This document shows positions 1-9,140 of a stretch of 32,348 nt of DNA, piece after piece. Numbering within the stretch: the first letter of the stretch is position 1; every line of letters starts with the position of its first letter. Location of the stretch: positions 92,472 to 124,819 of the forward strand of contig PKXS01000124.1 in the NCBI GenBank assembly GCA_003132425.1, given 5' to 3'. The translations under genes and the position numbers were made by a program. The DNA comes from Gammaproteobacteria bacterium (lineage in GTDB: Bacteria; Pseudomonadota; Gammaproteobacteria; Steroidobacterales; Steroidobacteraceae). A model generated the notes under the pieces. The model did no database searches. It saw nothing but the letters and a program-made list of their open reading frames with translations, and had not been told where the DNA came from.

Positions 1-639
1 CAGATGCTTGCCGGTTGCCGCATCGAATGCATCCATCGAGCCCCTGCCGATGCCGGTATCGACGTCGGAATTGCCGATGAAGACCTTACCGCCGCCAACC
101 CGAGGTGCGCCGTTGATCGCCCGGGTACCGTCCGTCTCGCAGGCCTGCACGTCCCACACCTTTATCCCGGTCTTACGGTTGACCGCGATGAGACGGCAAT
201 CGCTGGTTCCAAAAATGACCTCGTCCCGCCACAGCGCAACGCCGCGATTGAGGTGGTGCGACCACATGCTCGCGAATGCGCTCGCGACCTTCACCTTCGG
301 GTCGTAGGACCACACAATTTTGCCGGTTCGAACGTCGATGGCCCATACCTGCGCATACGCACCGATCTGGTAGACAAGCCCATCGGCGACCAGCGGATTG
401 GCGAGCAGACCGTCGGTTGTTGGCAAGTCGGCATGCCAAGCGAGCCCAAGAGTCTTCACGTTCGAGTCGTTTATCTCTGCCAGCGGACTGAAGTGATGCT
501 GCTCGGGCGTTCTACCGAGCATCGACCATTCACCGGCCTTCGGCGCGGCCATGACGCCGCCACTGAGCGCCACGGTACCCGCTACGCAAGCCAGCAACCT
601 TGAGGCGAAAGCGCCGATGCGTCGATGTCGAATGGTCAT
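1..639 (-). CDS. PQQ-dependent alcohol dehydrogenase-like beta-propeller protein, N-terminal part (runs off the left edge)
   Basis: Reverse-strand reading from ATG at 639: MTIRHRRIGAFASRLLACVAGTVALSGGVMAAPKAGEWSMLGRTPEQHHFSPLAEINDSNVKTLGLAWHADLPTTDGLLANPLVADGLVYQIGAYAQVWAIDVRTGKIVWSYDP...LNRGVALW...; signal peptide and PQQ-ADH propeller motifs. In-frame upstream ATGs also exist. Confidence 0.85.
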   Translation of the reverse strand, partial: MTIRHRRIGAFASRLLACVAGTVALSGGVMAAPKAGEWSMLGRTPEQHHFSPLAEINDSNVKTLGLAWHADLPTTDGLLANPLVADGLVYQIGAYAQVWAIDVRTGKIVWSYDPKVKVASAFASMWSHHLNRGVALWRDEVIFGTSDCRLIAVNRKTGIKVWDVQACETDGTRAINGAPRVGGGKVFIGNSDVDTGIGRGSMDAFDAATGKHL

Positions 640-1045
640 CGTGGATGTTTGCGGGAACCGTGAATCACTCATGTATTTGGCGGTGCGACTTGTCATTTAC
701 ATGCTCCCCACGCTCCGCATAATGTTTGTGACAACAAAGTGCGCTGCCGGCCTCTACCCGTCTTTCGATTTCTTGCGGACGCCATTCAGATCTTGCCCAT
801 ATTGCGAAACCATGCCGAGCGTGTGGCACATCCAGCGAAAGGGCCCAATGGCCTTTCCAGGCTGCCGAGTTCCGGACAGACTGTGGAAATTGCGCCGGGG
901 CCGAGCGGGATTGGCAGGATTCGAACAAACGTTGCAGGAACCTGTCAGACCGGTCGCTGCCGGCGCGCAATACTCGGCGTCAGGTCAGGGGCCGGGTGGC
1001 CACTCTCAGTAAGATCTTGGCGGTTCAATCGACCTGGAGGCTGCT

Positions 1046-2560
1046 GTGGAAGCTCTAAATGCCTTCTCGAAGCTGAGTAGTCAGCATCTGATCGACGGAC
1101 GACTCGTCAGCGCCACCGGAATAAAGGTGCATGCGGTTATCGACCCGGCGACCGAGGCACGTATAGGCGAGATTACCGATGCGACTCCAACGGAGATCGA
1201 CCTCGCAGTTGAGGTCGCGACCGCCGCGCAGAAGCGATGGCGCAAAGTCAACTATCACAAGCGGGCCGAACTACTGCATGAGGTGGCGCACCGGATGCGC
1301 GCGACTAAGCGCCTCATCGGCGAGATGCTCACCCGAGAAATGGGCAAGCCGTTCAAGGAGTCGGTGGACGAGGCGGGATGGTCTTCCACGGCTACTGACT
1401 ACTACGCCGAGGTGGCCCGGCACGAGGCGGGACGAGTTTTCGGGCCGGTCGTCGACGGGCAATTCAATTTCACGACCAAGGACCCCGTGGGCGTTGTCGT
1501 GATCGTGCTGCCATTCAACTATCCCCTATGTCTCCTTTGCTGGCAGGCTGCAGCTGCAATCGCCTGCGGGAACGTTGTCATCGTCAAGCCGTCGGAACTG
1601 ACGACGCTGACCACCTTGCAGTTCGTCGACGCCTTCAGCGGCCTGCCGCCCGGAGTAGTGCAAGTGCTTGCCGGAGGCGGCGAAGTGGGGCGCTCGCTCG
1701 TCGAACATCCGAAGACGCATATGGTTGCCTTCACCGGCGGCGTGCCCACCGGACGCGCGGTTGCGGAGACTTGCGCGCGGCTCTATAAGCGGTCGCTGAT
1801 TGAAACCTCGGGGAATGATCCTTTTATCGTGATGCCGTCCGCGCCGATCGATACCGCCGCGCGGGGAGCCGCGTTTGGTGCGTACCTGAACTGCGGTCAG
1901 GTGTGCGCCGCCTCGGAGCGCTTTTACGTACACGAGCAGGTGTACTCGGAGTTCGTCGAGCGCCTGGTCCACTACACGCGCCAAGTGCGCGTCGGCAACG
2001 GCCTAGATCGCGTGGACATGGGACCGCTGGCTTCCGAGCGTGAACTCAATCGATACCTTGCATTATTGCATGGCGCCAATGAAGACGGGGGCAAGGTCGC
2101 GGCCGGAGGAGGTCGTCCGCCGGATCTTAAGAAGGGTTGGTTCGTCGATGCTACTGTACTGGTCGAGGTCGCCGCCGATGCGCGCATCATGAACACCGAG
2201 TCTTTCGGTCCGGTGGCACCGGTGTGCCGAGTCTCGAGCTTCGATGAGGCTATTGAATTGGCCAATCGCTCCCACTATGCACTCGGCTCGACGATCTATA
2301 CGAGGGATCTCCATGAGTCGATGCGCGCAGTCGAGGAACTGGAGGCCGGCATGGTCTGGGTTAACGCCCCGCTGCTCGACAACGACGCCGGACCCTTCGG
2401 CGGCCGCAAACAGTCCGGCATGGGACGACAGCTTGGGGCTGAAGGTCTAGACTCCTTCCGACACACGAAATTCACAATGATAGACTCCGCCGCGAAGCCC
2501 CATGACTTCTGGTGGTTTCCGTACTCAGACGCCGAGAGCTTTCCTGCGAGCTCGAAGTAG
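1046..2560 (+). CDS. NAD(P)-dependent aldehyde dehydrogenase family protein
   Basis: 504 aa; catalytic Glu motif LIETSGND and catalytic Cys motif NCGQVCAASERF; GTG start preceded by TGGAGG. Confidence 0.92.
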   Translation: MEALNAFSKLSSQHLIDGRLVSATGIKVHAVIDPATEARIGEITDATPTEIDLAVEVATAAQKRWRKVNYHKRAELLHEVAHRMRATKRLIGEMLTREMGKPFKESVDEAGWSSTATDYYAEVARHEAGRVFGPVVDGQFNFTTKDPVGVVVIVLPFNYPLCLLCWQAAAAIACGNVVIVKPSELTTLTTLQFVDAFSGLPPGVVQVLAGGGEVGRSLVEHPKTHMVAFTGGVPTGRAVAETCARLYKRSLIETSGNDPFIVMPSAPIDTAARGAAFGAYLNCGQVCAASERFYVHEQVYSEFVERLVHYTRQVRVGNGLDRVDMGPLASERELNRYLALLHGANEDGGKVAAGGGRPPDLKKGWFVDATVLVEVAADARIMNTESFGPVAPVCRVSSFDEAIELANRSHYALGSTIYTRDLHESMRAVEELEAGMVWVNAPLLDNDAGPFGGRKQSGMGRQLGAEGLDSFRHTKFTMIDSAAKPHDFWWFPYSDAESFPASSK

Positions 2561-2590
2561 CGGGCGGTGATTTCGACCAGGGTCCGATAC

Positions 2591-2752
2591 ATGACAGAAC
2601 CTCTTCCGGCCGAACTCGAGGAACGCATCGCCGCGCTCGAGGCTCAACGCGAAGTTGGCGCGGATTTCGATGCAGTCAGTTGGTTTTGGCTCATTGTCCT
2701 TGGTGTACTACTCCCTGTCGTCTTGCTGCTGATCGCCTGGTGGGCACGGTGA
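2591..2752 (+). CDS. Small single-TM protein, possible accessory subunit of the adjacent permease
   Basis: MTEPLPAELEERIAALEAQREVGADFDAVSWFWLIVLGVLLPVVLLLIAWWAR; lies between ALDH and permease with short gaps; GTG start at 2567 is also possible. Confidence 0.6.
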   Translation: MTEPLPAELEERIAALEAQREVGADFDAVSWFWLIVLGVLLPVVLLLIAWWAR

Positions 2753-2762
2753 CCCCGAACGG

Positions 2763-4232
2763 GTGCGGCGGCCTCGGTCGGAGGGCTCGATCTTGAAGCC
2801 GCTCGACGAGCCGGCCGCGGACAAGAGCGCCTGGCCGATGCTCAGATCCGAGAGAACCTGGGGGCCCTGGCGCTTGGGCGTCGCGCTCGCCACCGCCGCA
2901 GCCGCGACCTGGTGTTACCTCATTGGGGAGTACGTCGGGTATTACCTCAATTTTGTTCAAGGCAGCCTAACTCTGGCGGCCGGCAGCATGATCGGGATGC
3001 TGCTGGTGTTGTTGGCGGCGGGCCCGATTTGCGTTCGTTACGGTATCGAGTCGGTCGCCTCGACAAAGCCGCAGTTCGGGTCGCGCGGATGGATGATCCC
3101 CGCCATGATGCAACTGGTTTCGATCGTCGGCTGGAATTCGCTGCTCCTTATCTTCTTTGCAAAGTCGCTGTCGCAGTTGCTCGACGTGCTGGGCTGGCTA
3201 CCGCCGGGCATCGGTGCGCAGCAGATCGTTCCGGCTGCTACGTTTCTGGCCTGTGGGCTTGTCTATCTGGTCTTGCTGCGCGGTGCCACGGGAATGAGCC
3301 GAATTTCCAACATCCTCGTACTGCACGTGCTCATCGGGCTCTGGATGCTGTACCTTCTCGTGTCGCGACGCTGGCCAGAACTCATTGCCGCGCAACCAAC
3401 CATGGCTCGGCCGGACCGTCTGTGGAACCATACGACCGGCGTGGAAATCGGCATCTCTTCGCTGCTATCTTGGTGGGCTTACATCGGCGCAATGATCCGG
3501 ATGGCGCCGCACGGGCGGACAGTGGCGGTGCCGGTCATGCTCGGCATGGGCGCACCGGTACCGTTGCTGTGCCTGATCGGCATCGCAGGCGTTCTCGTCC
3601 TCAAGGTATCCGACCCATCGGCGTGGCTACGCAGTGTCGGCGGACCTCTCTACGCGGTCATTGCGTTGACATTTGTGGCGGCCGCGAACCTCGGCACCAC
3701 GATCGCCGGCATCTACGCTTCGGCGATCGGCCTGCGGAACTTCAGTAAGCTTGAAAGACTGCCTTGGTCGCTCATACTGCTGCTGACGATTCTGCCGGTG
3801 GCACTTGTGGGGATTTTGATTCCCGAGCTTTTTTTTGGCCATTTCGGCGCGTTCCTCGCGTTCATCGGCGTCGCGTTTGCGCCCCTCTGCGGCATACAAG
3901 TCGCCGATTACTACTTTCTGCGGCGGCGCTTCATCGACATTCGGGCGGTCTACGATCGCAGTCCGTCCGGGGCCTACGCCTTCTGGGCCGGTGTCAATCC
4001 GGTCGCCATCGTCACCCTTGGGCTGGGGTGTGCCGTTTACGTCTATCTCCTCAATCCTCTGACTTACCTATCGCACGGGCCGTATCGGTACATCACGGCA
4101 TCGCTGCCGTCGGCGTTTATTTCAGGATGTATCTATGTTGTGCTTACCAGACTCTTCGTGATCCCCAAATGTCGCGGAGGCTATGGGTTGCGCCGGGCAG
4201 AGCCGACGACTCCCCGCGGCGTCGTTTCTTGA
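2763..4232 (+). CDS. NCS1-family (purine/cytosine permease-like) transporter
   Basis: 489 aa polytopic membrane protein with NCS1-like pattern (LIGEYVGYYLNFVQGSLTLAAGSMIGMLLVLLAAGPICVRYGIESVASTKPQFGSRGWMIPAMMQ...). Start codon uncertain (GTG 2763 or TTG 2793). Confidence 0.75.
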   Translation: MRRPRSEGSILKPLDEPAADKSAWPMLRSERTWGPWRLGVALATAAAATWCYLIGEYVGYYLNFVQGSLTLAAGSMIGMLLVLLAAGPICVRYGIESVASTKPQFGSRGWMIPAMMQLVSIVGWNSLLLIFFAKSLSQLLDVLGWLPPGIGAQQIVPAATFLACGLVYLVLLRGATGMSRISNILVLHVLIGLWMLYLLVSRRWPELIAAQPTMARPDRLWNHTTGVEIGISSLLSWWAYIGAMIRMAPHGRTVAVPVMLGMGAPVPLLCLIGIAGVLVLKVSDPSAWLRSVGGPLYAVIALTFVAAANLGTTIAGIYASAIGLRNFSKLERLPWSLILLLTILPVALVGILIPELFFGHFGAFLAFIGVAFAPLCGIQVADYYFLRRRFIDIRAVYDRSPSGAYAFWAGVNPVAIVTLGLGCAVYVYLLNPLTYLSHGPYRYITASLPSAFISGCIYVVLTRLFVIPKCRGGYGLRRAEPTTPRGVVS

Positions 4233-4286
4233 TACATCCCTGTTATAGGAGTAACTTTTTGACCGCGTGCTGGGCCGAACCGCACC

Positions 4287-5255
4287 ATGACGGTCAAAGC
4301 TTGGTGTCTGCGCGAGTTACGCAGCGAGCGAGGCGATTACCTAATGATGCATCCTGCGAACGCCGCAGCAACAAGCTCACTCATGCCGCCCGAGTGGATG
4401 CGGCAAATGCCGACGCCGCCGATGATGTCGAGCGAGCTTCTGCGCTGGCGCCGCATTTGTGCCTACCGGTTCAAGCACCCTGCCCAGTTCCAGATTCAGC
4501 TTCCCGCGGCGGGCGGGCATTTTCTGTCCGCCCACCTGAACAATCCATGTCAATTGTCGGCGCGCTGGAACGGCATGCTACGGCGCAGCCGGTCGTTGCC
4601 CGGCGAATCCATCATCATGTGCGCCAACCAGGAGAATTCGTGGGAGGGGACGGGTGAAATCGACGAGCTGCAGATCTTCATCGACCCCGAATTGCTGCTT
4701 GAAGCGGCAGCCGAGCTTAGCGACAAAGCCTTTTGGCTCGTGGAAGGAATCGGAATTCGGGACCCCATGATTTCCGTGATCGCGGCTCGAATCGTCGAGG
4801 AGCTGACAAATCCCGGCGACAGCTGTCAATTGGTCGGCGACGCGATGGCGCATGCATTGACGGCGCAGCTTCTGTCGCGTCACTCGAATTTCCGCGCCGT
4901 CTCAGTCATGCAGCGAATCGACATGCCGGTGCACAAAGTGCGGGCGGCCATCGACTATATCGAAGCGCATTTGAGCCACGACCTCTCGATTGACTTGATC
5001 GCTGCGGCCGTCAACATGAGTTCGTTTCGGTTCGCGAGGGGGTTCAAGAAGGCAACGGGCCATTCACCACACCAGTTCCTGCTCGAGCGTCGAATCGAAC
5101 TCGCCAAGGACATGCTGCGCTCGACCGACTACAAGTTGGCCGATGTAGCGCAAACCGTCGGTTTCGCAAACCAGAGCCATTTCGCTGCCGTTTTCCGGCA
5201 GCGCTGTCAGATGACGCCGAAGGCTTACCGCAATTTGACGCGATTCAACGGCTAG
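4287..5255 (+). CDS. AraC-family transcriptional regulator
   Basis: C-terminal double HTH: VRAAIDYIEAHLSHDLSIDLIAAAVNMSSFRFARGFKKATGHSPHQFLLERRIELAKDMLRSTDYKLADVAQTVGFANQSHFAAVFRQRCQMTPKAYR. Confidence 0.93.
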   Translation: MTVKAWCLRELRSERGDYLMMHPANAAATSSLMPPEWMRQMPTPPMMSSELLRWRRICAYRFKHPAQFQIQLPAAGGHFLSAHLNNPCQLSARWNGMLRRSRSLPGESIIMCANQENSWEGTGEIDELQIFIDPELLLEAAAELSDKAFWLVEGIGIRDPMISVIAARIVEELTNPGDSCQLVGDAMAHALTAQLLSRHSNFRAVSVMQRIDMPVHKVRAAIDYIEAHLSHDLSIDLIAAAVNMSSFRFARGFKKATGHSPHQFLLERRIELAKDMLRSTDYKLADVAQTVGFANQSHFAAVFRQRCQMTPKAYRNLTRFNG

Positions 5256-5423
5256 CAGCGCGGCTTGGCCCGCGCTGCACTTTCTAGTCGCGCGGGATTG
5301 AAATGGGCAAGTTCCCGACATCTTTGCGCGCAATATCGAAACACGGGTCTTGCAAGGCGATGCATGCTCGAAGTGTAGAGCTCGCCGCGCGTGGCGGGCG
5401 GAGGTCGTAATCCAGGTGCCTCA

Positions 5424-7889
5424 ATGGTCGCACAAGTGAGTACTAAGGTACTGCCGGACCAGGCCCGCGTGGTCATCGTCGGCGGGGGCATTATCGGCTG
5501 CTCAATCGCCTACCATCTTGCGAAGCTCGGATGGCGGGACATCGTGCTGCTGGAGCGCCAGCAACTGACGTCGGGAACCACCTGGCATGCGGCCGGGCTT
5601 CTGACGACGCTGCGGGACACGGAGACGCAGACGCGCCTGGCGAAGTACACCCAGGAGCTATATCGGAAGCTTGAGGCGGACACAGGCCAGGCCACAGGCC
5701 TCATTGGCTGCGGTTCGATCCAACTCGCGATGACGGCGGACAAGGCCGAGGAGATGCGGCGCGGCGTCAATATGGCGACTAGTTTCGGGGTGGAGGCTCA
5801 CGAAGTAAGCCCGGCCGAGGTGAAGTCCATGTGGCCGCTTGCCGACGTCGGCGATCTGGTGGCGGCCTTCTACTTCCCGAACGATGCGCGCGCCAATCCC
5901 ACCGACGTCACGCAAGCACTGGCGAAAGGCGCCCGGCGCGGCGGCACTCGGATCTTCGAGCACACGAAGGTCATCGGCATTACGACGGACCGGGGGCGGG
6001 TGACGGGCGTGCAAACCGACGTCGGCGCAATCCGCGCGGAGTTCGTAGTGAATTGCGCCGGAATGTGGGCGCGAGCCGTTGGCCAGATGGCCGGAGTCAA
6101 TGTTCCGCTGCAGGCCGCGGAGCATTATTATTTGATTTCGGAGCCAGTGGCCGGCGTGCACTCGATGCTGCCGATTCTCCGCGACCCGGGAAACTCGGCC
6201 TACGTCCGCGAGGAGGCGGGAAAGATCATGGTCGGGCTGTTCGAGCCCGTAGCAGCGCCGTGGGGGACAAACGGCATTCCGGACGATTTCAGCTTCGGTG
6301 ATATCCCGCCGGACTGGGACCGTATGTATCCGCACATCGAGAAGTCCATGAAGCGGGTCCCGTGCCTTCTACAGACCGGTATTAAGTTGCTGTTCTGCGG
6401 GCCGGAGTCTTTCACTCCGGACCACAACTACCTCATGGGCGAGGCGCCGAACGTCCGGAACTTCTTCGTCGCCGCCGGCTTCAACTCCCTGGGCATCCTG
6501 TCGGGCGGCGGCGTCGGGCACGTGATGGCCGACTGGATCGTCAATGGCCGCCCACAGATGGACGTGTGGTCGGTCAATTTGCGTCGCATGCACCGCTGGC
6601 AGAACAATGACCGGTATCTCCTCAATCGCACACAAGAGACGCTGGGCATCGGCTATCAGGATCATTGGCCCTTTCGCCAGTGGGCCACGGCGCGCGGTGT
6701 GAAGCAAAGCGTCCTTCATGACCGTGTCGCGGCAGCGGGCGCCTGCTTTGGCGAGTCGGCGGGCTGGGAACGCCCAAACTGGTATGGAAAGCCGGGCAAC
6801 ACGCCGGCGTATTCATACTCCTGGGGGCGCCAGAACTGGTTTCAGAATAACGCGCAGGAGCACGCTGCGGTTCGCGAGCGCGTCGGAGTCTTCGAGCAGT
6901 CGTCGTTCGCGAAACTTCTCGTTCAGGGCCGAGATGCCGTTACAGTGCTCAATCGCGTCGCCACGGCCAATATTGATGTGGCCGTAGGACGATGCATCTA
7001 TACACAGTTTCTAAACACGCGCGGCGGGATAGAGGCGGACCTCACTATCACACGGCTCGCGCCAGATCGTTTCCTAGTCGTCACCGCCGCATTCACACAT
7101 ACCCACGTCGATGCCTGGATTCACGATAACGTTCCTGACGATGCATTCTGCGTCGTGACCGACGTGACGGACGGCTATGCGATGCTGAACGTTCAGGGGC
7201 CATCCTCGCGTGCTCTACTGCAGTCACTCTCGAACGACGACTTTTCAGCCTCGGGGTTTCCGTTCGCCACATGCCGCGAAGTTCGCATCGGGTACCAGAC
7301 CCTGTTTGCACTCCGGCTCACCTACGTCGGCGAGTTAGGTTGGGAACTGTACGTACCGACGTCGTTCGCTCTGCCTGTTTACGATGCCATCGTCGAGGCC
7401 GGCGTCACGTACGGCTTGCACCACTGTGGCTACCATACCCTCAATTCTCTGCGAATCGAGAAGGCCTATCGCGATTGGTCGCATGACATAGGGCCCGACG
7501 ACTCGCCACTCGAGGCCGGGCTCGCATTCACCTGTGCATGGAATAAGCCGGGCGGGTTTATCGGCCGCGACGCTTTAATGGCGCAGCGTGATACCGAATC
7601 GCCGAAGCGCAGGCTGGTACAGCTCATGCTTGAGGATCCGCGACCTCTCCTGTATCACAATGAGCCGATTTACCGCGAAGGGGCGCGCATTGGCTTCGTG
7701 ACTTCGGCTATGTACGGGCACACCCTGGGAGCGGCCGTCGCGCTCGGCTACCTGTCTAATCCCGAGGGCGTGACGGACGAGTTCGTCACCGGTGGGCGCT
7801 ACGAGATTGCGATTGCGGATCGCCGCGTCCCGGCGAGAGCGTCCTTGGTCCCCATGTACGATCCGAAGAGCGTGCGTGTACGGCAGTAG
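5424..7889 (+). CDS. FAD-dependent dimethylglycine/sarcosine dehydrogenase-like protein (DAO domain + GcvT C-terminal domain)
   Basis: N-terminal VVIVGGGIIGCSIAYHLAKLGW; SGTTWHAAGL, the covalent-FAD His context of DMGDH/SARDH; C-terminal aminomethyltransferase fold (LTYVGELGWELYVPT...AGLAFTCAWNKPGGFIGRDAL). Confidence 0.88.
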   Translation: MVAQVSTKVLPDQARVVIVGGGIIGCSIAYHLAKLGWRDIVLLERQQLTSGTTWHAAGLLTTLRDTETQTRLAKYTQELYRKLEADTGQATGLIGCGSIQLAMTADKAEEMRRGVNMATSFGVEAHEVSPAEVKSMWPLADVGDLVAAFYFPNDARANPTDVTQALAKGARRGGTRIFEHTKVIGITTDRGRVTGVQTDVGAIRAEFVVNCAGMWARAVGQMAGVNVPLQAAEHYYLISEPVAGVHSMLPILRDPGNSAYVREEAGKIMVGLFEPVAAPWGTNGIPDDFSFGDIPPDWDRMYPHIEKSMKRVPCLLQTGIKLLFCGPESFTPDHNYLMGEAPNVRNFFVAAGFNSLGILSGGGVGHVMADWIVNGRPQMDVWSVNLRRMHRWQNNDRYLLNRTQETLGIGYQDHWPFRQWATARGVKQSVLHDRVAAAGACFGESAGWERPNWYGKPGNTPAYSYSWGRQNWFQNNAQEHAAVRERVGVFEQSSFAKLLVQGRDAVTVLNRVATANIDVAVGRCIYTQFLNTRGGIEADLTITRLAPDRFLVVTAAFTHTHVDAWIHDNVPDDAFCVVTDVTDGYAMLNVQGPSSRALLQSLSNDDFSASGFPFATCREVRIGYQTLFALRLTYVGELGWELYVPTSFALPVYDAIVEAGVTYGLHHCGYHTLNSLRIEKAYRDWSHDIGPDDSPLEAGLAFTCAWNKPGGFIGRDALMAQRDTESPKRRLVQLMLEDPRPLLYHNEPIYREGARIGFVTSAMYGHTLGAAVALGYLSNPEGVTDEFVTGGRYEIAIADRRVPARASLVPMYDPKSVRVRQ

Positions 7890-7894
7890 TAGCG

Positions 7895-9070
7895 GTGCAG
7901 CTCCCGTGCTATGGAACTAAGCGCGTGCCGCACTCATCGCAACGCATAATTCTCGCGTCTGTCTTCTCCAGCAGCCTCGGCGTCGGTTTGATATTCGGCT
8001 TTCAGCCGCCCTTGATCGCGCTGGCCTTGAGTCGTGCGGGCATTTCAAACCTCCTCATTGGGGCGGTGATCGCCGCCACACTGATCTCGGTGATTCTGTT
8101 CGGTCCTCTGTACCCTTACGCGATCGCCCGTTTTGGCTTGAAACGCTGCATCGTCGCCGGCATCGGCACTGCCTCCATGATCCTGATTCTCATGCCGGCA
8201 TGGCCCAGCGTCTCGGTGTGGTTTGGCTTGCGATTCGCGAGCGGCTGCGCTCTTGGGTTGAGCTGGATCGCGAGCGAAGTATGGATGAACAGCGTCAGCA
8301 GCAAAGAGTCTCGCGGCGCGGTGATGGGAATCTACGGCACCATTTTCTCGATCGGCATCATCACGGGCCCCATCCTGCTGGAATTCACCGGAACTCGCGG
8401 TTGGCAACCTTTCGCGATCGGGGCACTGTGCTTGGCGCTCACACTGTTGCCCGTCATCCTATTGCGCAAAGCCGTGGGCGAAGCGCAGGAATCCACGTCC
8501 CAGCACGGGCTGATGGGCGCGCTCAAGGCCGCCCCGGTGGTCATGCTGGCGGCCATCGTGGCAGGCCTGGTCGAGTCCGCGGACTTGAGCCTGCTGCCGC
8601 TTTACGGCATGCACGCCGGTTTCGGCGAACGGGCGGCGTTGTTGCTGGTGACCGTGTTCATGGCGGGAAATGTCGTGCTACAAGTCCCGATCGGCCTGCT
8701 CGCCGATCGCTTCGGGCGCAGGTTCATGCTCGGCATTTGCGCGCTGTTGAGCGGCATCGGTCCGCTGCTGCTGCAGCCCTTGATTCACGTTCCTGAATTG
8801 CTTTGGCCGTTGCTGTTTGTCTGGGGCGGCACGCTGTACGCATTCTACAGCCAGGGCGTTGCGCTTCTCGGCGAGGAGTTCCCCGCCGCAGAATTGCCCG
8901 GCGCGAATACCGTGTTCGTGATGGTGTACTGCCTTGGCGGCGCCATCGGGCCCACCTTGGGGGGCCTCGCCATGGATTCTTGGCCACGCGCCGGCTTGCC
9001 GAGCCTGCTCAGCGCCGCGGCGCTGATTTTGCTCGCAGGCTTGATGGCCGCGCGCCGGCAGACTCTATGA
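7895..9070 (+). CDS. MFS transporter
   Basis: 391 aa, multiple TM segments, MFS-type motif LLADRFGRRFMLGICALLSGIGPLLL; GTG start assumed. Confidence 0.8.
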   Translation: MQLPCYGTKRVPHSSQRIILASVFSSSLGVGLIFGFQPPLIALALSRAGISNLLIGAVIAATLISVILFGPLYPYAIARFGLKRCIVAGIGTASMILILMPAWPSVSVWFGLRFASGCALGLSWIASEVWMNSVSSKESRGAVMGIYGTIFSIGIITGPILLEFTGTRGWQPFAIGALCLALTLLPVILLRKAVGEAQESTSQHGLMGALKAAPVVMLAAIVAGLVESADLSLLPLYGMHAGFGERAALLLVTVFMAGNVVLQVPIGLLADRFGRRFMLGICALLSGIGPLLLQPLIHVPELLWPLLFVWGGTLYAFYSQGVALLGEEFPAAELPGANTVFVMVYCLGGAIGPTLGGLAMDSWPRAGLPSLLSAAALILLAGLMAARRQTL

Positions 9071-9140
9071 AGGCGCGGCCGCGTCTTTGGGTGCCGGCGA
9101 ATCAGTAGCATACTGTCGTGTTCACCAGGAAGGAGGGTCG

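Noticed and set aside
4-603. 199-aa plus-strand ORF at the left edge
   Set aside because: Antisense to the PQQ-ADH-like frame, which shows clear family motifs and a signal peptide.
905-930. tRNA-like T-arm string ggcaggattcgaac
   Set aside because: Resembles the reverse complement of a T-loop, but no acceptor, anticodon or D-arm can be assembled around it; chance match.
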